Assembly (NCBI GenBank): GCA_016763285.1
Contig: JAESUC010000021.1
Location: 1-34,176, forward strand
Length of the DNA: 34,176 bases
Origin: Pseudomonas sp.
Lineage (GTDB): Bacteria > Pseudomonadota > Gammaproteobacteria > Pseudomonadales > Pseudomonadaceae
Direction of reading: 5' to 3'
This document shows positions 19,712-25,680 of this stretch, piece after piece. The position numbers were made by a program, and so were the translations under genes. Under the pieces are notes generated by a model. That model saw nothing but the letters and a program-made list of their open reading frames with translations. It was not told the DNA's origin and made no database searches. The first letter of the stretch is position 1. Every line of letters starts with the position of its first letter.

Positions 19712-20755
19712 ATGGGCGCGCTAATGCGTTTTCACAAGGCTACCCTTGCGCTGCTATGCCTGCTGCTGTTGCTGGCCTTTCTGCTGTCCCTGGGTCTGGG
19801 AGCTGTCAGCGTGGCGCCAATGGAGACCCTTGCGGCGCTGGGGCACACCCTGGGGCTGGTCAGCCTGCCCACCGATAACCAGCTCATCATTGAACAGATT
19901 CGTTTGCCGCGTGCCCTCATGGGGCTGTTGGTGGGCACCACCCTGGCCCTGACGGGCGCGGTCATGCAGGGGCTGTTTCGCAATCCCCTGGCCGATCCGA
20001 GCCTGATCGGCGTCTCCAGTGGTGCGGCGCTGGGGGCGGCGCTGGTGATCGTCCTGGGCGGCTGGTGGCTGGCTGACATGCCCGAGGCGTTGCTGCCCTA
20101 CGCAACGGTGATCGGTGCCTTTGGCGGAGGGGTGGTCACCACGTTGCTGGTCTACCGGCTGGGTCAGACCGGCCAGGGGACCTCGGTCGCGAGCATGCTG
20201 CTTGCCGGGATTGCCATTGCCGCGATCAGTGGCGCACTGATCGGTCTGCTCGGTTACCTGGCGGACGACCGTATGCTGCGTACGCTTACCTTCTGGAATA
20301 TGGGCAGCCTGGGCTCGGCCACCTATCCGCGGGTGATTGCCCTGGGTCTGTGTTGCGCCTTGCTCTGCTGGCGATTGCCGCTCCAGGCGCGGGCGCTGAA
20401 TGCGCTACTGCTGGGCGAGTCCGAGGCGCGCCACCTGGGTATCGAGGTAGAGCGCGTGAAGCGTGAACTGATTCTGCTCACGGCCCTGGGCGTCGGGGCC
20501 TGTGTGGCGGTAGCCGGTCTGATCGGTTTTGTCGGTCTGGTTGTGCCCCATCTGGTCAGGCTGATGCTGGGGGTCGATCACCGCCGCGTGCTGCCGGGGT
20601 CGCTGCTGCTGGGCGGGAGTCTGCTGCTGGTTGCTGACGTTGTGGCGCGGCTTGTCATTGCCCCGGCGGAGCTGCCGATAGGCATTCTCACCGCATTGCT
20701 CGGTGCCCCCTTCTTCCTGATATTGCTGCTGCGCACGCAGCGCCGGAGCATCTGA
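19712..20755 (+). CDS. phuU: Haem ABC transporter permease PhuU/HmuU
   Basis: The 347-residue protein is a FecCD/BtuC-family permease with about ten membrane helices. Family signatures include IRLPRALMGLLVGTTLALTG, MQGLFRNPLADPSLIGVSSG, LLAGIAIAAISGAL, and the coupling-helix region FIGFVGLVVPHLVRL (here GLIGFVGLVVPHLVRLMLG). In Pseudomonas PhuU forms the inner-membrane channel for haem taken up through PhuR and PhuT. The start at 19712 has a GGAG site six bases upstream; ATG 19724 is an alternative. The last codon overlaps phuV (TGATG). The substrate-binding gene phuT and receptor gene phuR, upstream in P. aeruginosa, are absent. Vitamin B12 or ferric siderophore permease is possible, but the phuW neighbour and locus favour haem. 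Confidence 0.9.
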   Translation: MGALMRFHKATLALLCLLLLLAFLLSLGLGAVSVAPMETLAALGHTLGLVSLPTDNQLIIEQIRLPRALMGLLVGTTLALTGAVMQGLFRNPLADPSLIGVSSGAALGAALVIVLGGWWLADMPEALLPYATVIGAFGGGVVTTLLVYRLGQTGQGTSVASMLLAGIAIAAISGALIGLLGYLADDRMLRTLTFWNMGSLGSATYPRVIALGLCCALLCWRLPLQARALNALLLGESEARHLGIEVERVKRELILLTALGVGACVAVAGLIGFVGLVVPHLVRLMLGVDHRRVLPGSLLLGGSLLLVADVVARLVIAPAELPIGILTALLGAPFFLILLLRTQRRSI

Positions 20756-21519
20756 TGCTGAGCGTAACCGACCTGGGATGCGCGCGTGGCGGTTGCCAGA
20801 TTCTCGCAGGGATCGATTTTCAGCTGCAGGCCGGTGAAGTGCTGGCTGTGCTGGGAACCAACGGCGCGGGGAAAAGTACGCTACTCGCGACCCTCTCCGG
20901 TGAGCTGGCGTATCCGCAGGGCACCGTGCAGCTGGCCGGCAGGCCTCTGGCTTCCTGGCCTGCCAGCGAACGCGCCCGCCGCCTTGCGGTGTTGCCGCAG
21001 TCTTCCTCGCTGGCCTTTGCCTTCAGTGTCGCCGAGGTGGTGCTTCTCGGCCGCCTGCCCCACGCCACTGGGTATGGGGAAGATCAGCGCATCGTTGCGG
21101 AGGTCATGCAGGCCACCGACATCGGCCATCTGCACCAGCGCAGCTATCTGGCGCTGTCGGGGGGCGAGCGTCAACGTGTGCACCTGGCCCGGGTGCTGGC
21201 GCAGATCTGGGAGGCAGCCGAGCCAGCCTGCCTGTTACTGGACGAGCCCACCGCGTCCCTGGATCTCGCCCACCAGCGACTGATCCTGCAACAGGCTCGT
21301 GAGATTGCCCGCCGGGGTAATGCGGTATTGTTGGTGTTGCATGATCTGAATCTGGCCGCGCGTTACGCCGACCGATTGCTGTTGCTTGACCGCGGTGGTG
21401 TTTCGGCTCTGGGTACCCCCTGGGAGGTGTTGCAGGCCGACCGCATACAGCGGGTGTTCGGCGTCGATGTTCAGGTGGCCCGTCATCCGCAGCTGGATTG
21501 CCCGTTGATTATTAGCTGA
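20755..21519 (+). CDS. phuV: Haem ABC transporter ATPase PhuV/HmuV
   Basis: The 254-residue ATPase has Walker A (LGTNGAGKST, about residue 38), Q-loop (LPQSSSLAFAFSV), the ABC signature LSGGERQRVHLARVL, Walker B LLLDEPTASLDL and the switch His in LVLHDLNLAARYAD. The length and the sequence around the signature match HmuV-type ATPases that drive haem import. It overlaps phuU by one base and phuW starts nine bases after its stop, so the three genes form one operon. Confidence 0.94.
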   Translation: MLSVTDLGCARGGCQILAGIDFQLQAGEVLAVLGTNGAGKSTLLATLSGELAYPQGTVQLAGRPLASWPASERARRLAVLPQSSSLAFAFSVAEVVLLGRLPHATGYGEDQRIVAEVMQATDIGHLHQRSYLALSGGERQRVHLARVLAQIWEAAEPACLLLDEPTASLDLAHQRLILQQAREIARRGNAVLLVLHDLNLAARYADRLLLLDRGGVSALGTPWEVLQADRIQRVFGVDVQVARHPQLDCPLIIS

Positions 21520-21528
21520 GGTTTTACC

Positions 21529-22392
21529 ATGCGCCTTGCGATGCTGTTGCTGCTGTGGGTCTGGACGATGGTCGCGCAGGGGGAAGAACTGCCGCCATGG
21601 GTAAGTCCCGAGGGGCATGATGATCCCCATGCCGGGATGGTGCTTGATACCGCCAACGGCATCTGGCTGACACCGGTGATGCTGGTCGAGAGCCTGGCGT
21701 CTGCCACTCACGTGCTGGTGGGTGAAAAGCACGACAATCCCGATCACCACCGGTTGCAGTTATGGCTTTTGCAGCAGCTGCACGACAGGCGACCCCAGGG
21801 ATCCTTGCTCATGGAGATGATCGAGCCGGCGCAACAGGCGGCAGTGGATCGTCTTCAGAACCAGACGCCACAGGATTCTGGCGCGCTGGAGCGTGAACTG
21901 GAGTGGAGCGAGGGCTGGGATTGGGCGCTCTATGGGCCTCTGGTACGCTGGGGGCTCAGCCATCCTGAGCGCCTGCTGGCGGCGAACCTTGGCGCAGAGG
22001 AGATGCGTGCCATCTACCAGGCGCCTCCGCCCACCTCGCCGGTCTACGACGGTGCTGCCATCAAGGCACTGAATGACGCCATCAGTTCATCCCATTGCGG
22101 CAAGCTTCCGGAGAGTCAGTTCCCGGCGATGCTGAGCATTCAGCAGGCCAGGGATGCCCATATGGCCGGCCAGATGATCGAGGCGCCAACGCCGGCATTG
22201 CTGCTGGCCGGCAACTTTCACGTGCGCAAGGATCTGGGCGCCCCGCTGCACTGGCCGGAGGAAGGCCTGGATCAACCCTTGGTGGTGATGCTGGTGGAGG
22301 CGGGAAGCGAGTTGCCGGACCGGTCCCAGGCCGATTTTGTCTGGGTCACTGCGGCCTTGCCGGCACAGGATTACTGTGCGCAGTGGGAATAG
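21529..22392 (+). CDS. phuW: ChaN-family haem-binding protein PhuW
   Basis: The 287-residue protein belongs to the ChaN family. Motifs are THVLVGEKHDNPDHHRLQLW, the MIEPAQQAAV helix and LLLAGNFHVRKDLGAP, whose His/Tyr residues line a haem pocket in ChaN structures. The N-terminus (MRLAMLLLLWVWTMVAQGEE) is a Sec signal, but no lipobox Cys follows, unlike lipoproteins of this family, so the product should be a soluble periplasmic protein. P. aeruginosa phuW occupies the same place after phuV. It probably helps hold or hand over haem; its biochemical role is unproven. Confidence 0.85.
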   Translation: MRLAMLLLLWVWTMVAQGEELPPWVSPEGHDDPHAGMVLDTANGIWLTPVMLVESLASATHVLVGEKHDNPDHHRLQLWLLQQLHDRRPQGSLLMEMIEPAQQAAVDRLQNQTPQDSGALERELEWSEGWDWALYGPLVRWGLSHPERLLAANLGAEEMRAIYQAPPPTSPVYDGAAIKALNDAISSSHCGKLPESQFPAMLSIQQARDAHMAGQMIEAPTPALLLAGNFHVRKDLGAPLHWPEEGLDQPLVVMLVEAGSELPDRSQADFVWVTAALPAQDYCAQWE

Positions 22393-22407
22393 TTGAAGCG
22401 ATCAGGC

Positions 22408-22436
22408 AAAAAAATGGCCCGCTCATTGAGCGGGCC
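22408..22436 (-). terminator. Terminator of the PrrF-like RNA
   Basis: Perfect arms GGCCCGCTCA and TGAGCGGGCC (22416-22425, 22427-22436) are followed on the minus strand by A and then seven T (22414-22408). On the plus strand, where phuW ends at 22392, the hairpin has no T-run, so it is chiefly the RNA's own terminator. Confidence 0.93.
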
Positions 22437-22514
22437 TAATCCGTGATTAGCCTGATGAGGAGATAACGGCTTGGAGCAAGCTGCTATCAACAAGCCGTCT
22501 CGCAACGGCTTGTT
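22408..22514 (-). ncRNA. prrF: PrrF-like iron-responsive small RNA
   Basis: PrrF RNAs are the Pseudomonas counterparts of RyhB: made when Fur is free of iron, they pair with Hfq help to mRNAs of iron-rich proteins. The interval between phuW and cbpA is exactly where P. aeruginosa encodes PrrF1 and PrrF2. Here one RNA of about 107 nt is predicted: a perfect 11-bp 5' hairpin (ACGGCTTGTTG at 22505-22515, CAACAAGCCGT at 22488-22498, six-base loop), and a single-stranded middle containing CTCATCAGGCTAATCAC (minus strand, around 22460-22444), the likely pairing seed. A strong Rho-independent terminator ends it. The promoter carries a Fur-like box. No second copy is present. There is no open frame of note in it. 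Confidence 0.88.
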
Positions 22515-22518
22515 GCTA

Positions 22519-22546
22519 ATAATATAGATTCTCATTCGCATGTCAA
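22519..22546 (-). promoter_or_regulatory. PrrF promoter with Fur-like box
   Basis: Minus strand: perfect -35 TTGACA (22546-22541), 16-base spacer, -10 TATTAT (22524-22519). The spacer and -10 are covered by GCGAATGAGAATCTATATT (22539-22521), which by my count matches 13 of 19 positions of the Fur consensus GATAATGATAATCATTATC. Bound Fe-Fur would block both promoter elements. Confidence 0.85.
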
Positions 22547-22559
22547 GCAGTCAGATCAC

Positions 22560-23354
22560 TTATCGTGTGGCTTGCTTGAATTGCGCCAATTCCTTGTTCA
22601 TCAGGTCTATCCGGCGGGCCATGCTCTCGATCAGGCTGTGGGCTATGCGCGGGTTGCTCTGCATGAGCGCCAGGAACTGTTCCTTGGGGATCATCATCAC
22701 CGTGGTAGCGCTGCTGGCTATGACCGTTGCCGAGCGTTTTTCCTTGGTGAACAGGGCCATGGCACCGAAAATCTCGTCTTTCTGGACGTCCCCGACCTTG
22801 ATGCCCTGGACGAAGGCTTCAGCGTGGCCCTCGGTAATGATGAACACATGGTCGGCATCGTCACCCTGGCGAATCAGCTCGGCGCCCGCCTGGAAATGCT
22901 GGAAGCCCGTGACCGGCCGTACTTCCGGGGGGCGGCTGTAGGCCAGCGCGTCCGACATCAGCGCCGCCTGACCGAGGATGTACTGGGTAAACTGTTCCTG
23001 TCGCTGGCTGTTGCCGTGAATGTGCTTGAACAGCTGCTCGCGATCGTAGGGCACCAGCACCAGCGGTTCATCGCTGCGATAGGTACAGGGGGCGGTATTG
23101 AGCCCCTGGCGCAAGCCGATCAGGTCGCCCTCCTGGATGTAGAACAGGGGTTTGTCCTCGATCACCGCATGCAGCAAGCCTGATTGCAGCAGGTAGATGC
23201 GGTTGTTGCCGATGTGCTCGTACAGATCGTTGACCGCATCGAGTTTGATCGGCTCGCCGCATGGCGCCAGCCCGTCGAGCAGTTGCTCGGGGATCAGCTG
23301 CAGGGCGTTGATGAGTTTTTCCGCGTAGGGGGGTTGGTCACCGATGAGGTACAT
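22560..23354 (-). CDS. cbpA: CbpA-like cyclic-nucleotide-binding protein
   Basis: With ATG 23354 (AAGGAA upstream) the protein has 264 residues. The C-terminal half (about 145-255) is a cyclic-nucleotide-binding domain: FQAGAELIRQGDDADHVFII, then the phosphate-binding cassette FGAMALFTKEKRSATVIA. The conserved Arg is present, but the usual Glu of FGE is Ala. The N-terminal half looks like a second, degenerate copy of the same fold. No helix-turn-helix follows, so this is not a Crp-type DNA-binding factor. In P. aeruginosa the gene at this place is cbpA, a cAMP-binding protein under Vfr control. It may act as a polar or signalling protein; its output is unknown. An open frame extends upstream to 23501 without family character. 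Confidence 0.82.
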   Translation of the reverse strand: MYLIGDQPPYAEKLINALQLIPEQLLDGLAPCGEPIKLDAVNDLYEHIGNNRIYLLQSGLLHAVIEDKPLFYIQEGDLIGLRQGLNTAPCTYRSDEPLVLVPYDREQLFKHIHGNSQRQEQFTQYILGQAALMSDALAYSRPPEVRPVTGFQHFQAGAELIRQGDDADHVFIITEGHAEAFVQGIKVGDVQKDEIFGAMALFTKEKRSATVIASSATTVMMIPKEQFLALMQSNPRIAHSLIESMARRIDLMNKELAQFKQATR

Positions 23355-23485
23355 GTGCGAATTCCTTTTTGTTTTCCTGTTTCCGGCTAGACCTTCAGCA
23401 GTCGGTCGCACCAGCCCGGGAACCTTGGCCATGAACGCTAAGATACTGCAGTGGGTTCGGCTTCTGCCAATATAAATTTTCTTGA

Positions 23486-23519
23486 GCGTGATCGGTTTCA
23501 ACTATTACCTGAATCACGC
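23486..23519. repeat. Inverted repeat between the TfoX-domain gene and cbpA
   Basis: GCGTGAT (23486-23492) and ATCACGC (23513-23519) form a perfect 7-bp inverted repeat with a 20-base spacer. It may be the 3' hairpin of the TfoX-domain transcript or paired half-sites for a Crp/Vfr-type regulator of cbpA, but the spacer is wider than a single Crp site. There is no U-tract. Confidence 0.35.
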
Positions 23520-23533
23520 CCGCTCTGGCCAGG

Positions 23534-23803
23534 CTAGCGGTCAGCCTGCCGCTCCCGGAGCTGTTCCAGCAGCTGTTGCTTGTAGTTCGGGTCCAGCTCG
23601 TTCCAGTGCACGCCCTCGAGGGCGCCGGCAATCGCGAACATCAGTGCCTTGGAGGCGCGAAACCCCCTGTCGCGGACCGCGCAATAGGCGCCTACCGGCC
23701 CATGACGATGCAGCTCATCGCGGCTGTGGATGCCGGTTGCATGGAGCCATTGTGCGGAGGTCTTGCCGAGGTTGCGCAGGGTGAGCAGTTCATCATCGAT
23801 CAT
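23534..23803 (-). CDS. TfoX C-terminal-domain protein
   Basis: An 89-residue protein consisting of the TfoX/Sxy C-terminal domain alone: LRNLGKTSAQWLHATGIHSRDEL, which resembles a helix-hairpin-helix, then GPVGAYCAVRDRGFRASKALMFAIAGALEG, and the WNELDP segment. Full Sxy proteins also have an N-terminal domain and regulate competence genes; stand-alone C-terminal versions are widespread and uncharacterised. It lies between cbpA and the two-domain kinase gene on the same strand, with gaps of about 180 and 200 bases, so an operon is not certain. Confidence 0.8.
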   Translation of the reverse strand: MIDDELLTLRNLGKTSAQWLHATGIHSRDELHRHGPVGAYCAVRDRGFRASKALMFAIAGALEGVHWNELDPNYKQQLLEQLRERQADR

Positions 23804-23972
23804 GCGTACCCTCCCGGCGTCAGGTTGGATAGCAATAGGTGACCCGCATCGGAGCGGATAGGGCGGACGCTGTACGCGCAGCGGACTAGGGTCCGCTCGC
23901 CAGAGGCGATGTAGATTGGTCTGTGCATGGTCTGGGCTTCTTTTTATTGGTTCCCGAGACCCAGTGTAGTGC

Positions 23973-23999
23973 GCTGCGGCTGGAAGGTACAGCCGCAGC
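23973..23999 (-). other. Hairpin after the two-domain kinase gene
   Basis: Perfect 10-bp arms GCTGCGGCTG (23973-23982) and CAGCCGCAGC (23990-23999) with a seven-base loop start 10 bases beyond the kinase stop. There is no T-run on either side, so it may end the transcript with Rho or protect its 3' end. The rest of 23804-24009 shows nothing I recognise. Confidence 0.55.
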
Positions 24000-24009
24000 G
24001 ATCAGTCGT

Positions 24010-25557
24010 CTAGAAGCGCTCGCGGAGCTGGCTGACCAGGTGGGTCAGGCTGTCTGCCGCATCGGTGGCCACGTCCATGCTGCACAGCTGTTCGTCCTCG
24101 GTCAGCGCCTCCAGCTGTTCAAGCTGATGCCGTGCCACGCTGATGTCGGCATCCGACGGGTCGGTGCCCTGTTGCTGGCGCTCACGCAGGCGCTGTTCGA
24201 GGGTGTCAATCGAGGCGTTGCAGCGCAGGATCAGACAGGGCACGCCCTGGTCCTCGATGGCCTGGCGTAGCCGTTCACGCTGGGCGTGCTTGAGGTGGGC
24301 AGCGTCGACGACCACGGGATAGCCGGCAGCCAGGACCTGGACGGCAAGCTCGGCCAGGCGGGCGTAGGTCTGTTCGCTGTTCTGGGCGCTATACAGGCCC
24401 GCATCCAGCTGGCCGCTCCCGGCGCTGCCGAACAGTCGCTTGCGTTCCACGTCCGAGCGCAGCCGGATCGCGCCAAGCTGCTGCACCAGATGCAGGGCCA
24501 CGGTGCTTTTGCCCGAGCCAGCGACCCCTTGCATCAGAATGCCGAAGCGCAGCGGCACATGGGTGTAACGCTCGGCCAGGTTGGCATAGCTGTGGTAGCG
24601 GGCCAGTACTTCCTGGCGCTCCTGTTCGCTGACCCCGTCCTGGGTCAGGCGCAGCAGGGCGACCTTGGCCCGAACCATGGCACGGTATGCCTTGTAGTAA
24701 TCGAGCAAGGCCAGTCCGCTGTAGTCACCGGTGTGCTCCAGGTAGCCGTTGACAAAGCGCTGGGCCAGATCATTGAGCCCGCGGTCCTCGAGATCCATCG
24801 CCATGAAGGCCACATCGCTCATCACATCAATCCAGCGAAAGGCGTCATTGAATTCGATGCCGTCGAACAGGGTCACTTCACCGTCTATCAGGGTGACGTT
24901 GTCGAGATAGATGTCGCCATGGCATTCGCGTATAAAGCCATCAGCCTTGCGCTGCTCCAGTTGGGGAACCAGCCGCTGAAAGGTACTATGCGCCCACTGC
25001 TCAAGCTGATCGAGCTGTTGCAGGTCGGCTGGGTCGCTCAGGAATCCGCGGATATCGGTAAAGTTTTCTGCCACCGGCGCATGCAGATTGTCGGGCTCGC
25101 CCCAGGGACTTTCCAGCGCGGCGCGGTCGGCAAGCTGATGGAACGCTGCCAGCTTCTCGGCCAGGCTGTCTATGTGCTGGGCCTCGAGGCTGCCGGCGCG
25201 CTGCATGTTGCCGAGCAGATCCTGCTGGCGAAATTGCCGGGTCTTGACCATGTATTCAATGACCGGGCCGGCGCCGCCCAGATCGGGCGCGTCCTCGGTG
25301 CCGTGAACGCTGATCACGTCGAGATATAGCTCGGGTGCAAGCCGACGGTTGAGGCGCACTTCCTCGTGACAGAAATGCTGGCGCCGGTCGAGTGTGGAAT
25401 AATCCAGGAACCCGAAGTTGACCGGCTTCTTGACCTTGTATACATAGTCTCCGGTCAGCAGGATCCAGGAGATGTGCGTTTCCATCAGGGTAAAGCTGTC
25501 TACCGGGTGGTCGTACAGGTCGGGATTCTGCAGGGCATTCAGCAGTGTCTGGCTCAC
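24010..25557 (-). CDS. Two-domain protein: aminoglycoside-phosphotransferase-like kinase fused to P-loop NTPase
   Basis: The 515-residue cytoplasmic protein joins two ATP-binding modules. Residues 1-320 resemble the APH/choline-kinase fold: DYVYKVKKPVNFGFLDYST near the N-terminus, the catalytic loop HGDIYLDNVTL (about 213) and the metal-binding Asp in LFDGIEFND. Residues about 335-515 form an AAA_33/zeta-type kinase domain with Walker A GVAGSGKST (about 344), then RSDVERKRLFG and VVDAAHLKHAQRER. Such fusions are common in Pseudomonas but have no proven substrate; despite the name they are not drug-resistance genes. It diverges from the PBP1b gene, as in P. aeruginosa, with 123 bases between. 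Confidence 0.85.
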   Translation of the reverse strand: MSQTLLNALQNPDLYDHPVDSFTLMETHISWILLTGDYVYKVKKPVNFGFLDYSTLDRRQHFCHEEVRLNRRLAPELYLDVISVHGTEDAPDLGGAGPVIEYMVKTRQFRQQDLLGNMQRAGSLEAQHIDSLAEKLAAFHQLADRAALESPWGEPDNLHAPVAENFTDIRGFLSDPADLQQLDQLEQWAHSTFQRLVPQLEQRKADGFIRECHGDIYLDNVTLIDGEVTLFDGIEFNDAFRWIDVMSDVAFMAMDLEDRGLNDLAQRFVNGYLEHTGDYSGLALLDYYKAYRAMVRAKVALLRLTQDGVSEQERQEVLARYHSYANLAERYTHVPLRFGILMQGVAGSGKSTVALHLVQQLGAIRLRSDVERKRLFGSAGSGQLDAGLYSAQNSEQTYARLAELAVQVLAAGYPVVVDAAHLKHAQRERLRQAIEDQGVPCLILRCNASIDTLEQRLRERQQQGTDPSDADISVARHQLEQLEALTEDEQLCSMDVATDAADSLTHLVSQLRERF

Positions 25558-25597
25558 GTTGTATCCTTGCTTTGAAAGGCAAAAAGTTCATTATGCG

Positions 25598-25620
25598 GGT
25601 TGGCCGGGTTCAGGCCAACC
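25598..25620. repeat. Hairpin in the kinase/mrcB divergent gap
   Basis: GGTTGGCC (25598-25605) and GGCCAACC (25613-25620) form a perfect 8-bp inverted repeat with a seven-base loop, between two divergent starts. It could be an operator or a leader hairpin of either gene; no promoter boxes stand out. Confidence 0.35.
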
Positions 25621-25680
25621 GCAAACAGGTGCGATCGCCGACGCAAGTCGTTGACGCCGTTCATTGAAGTGCAGAGGGTT

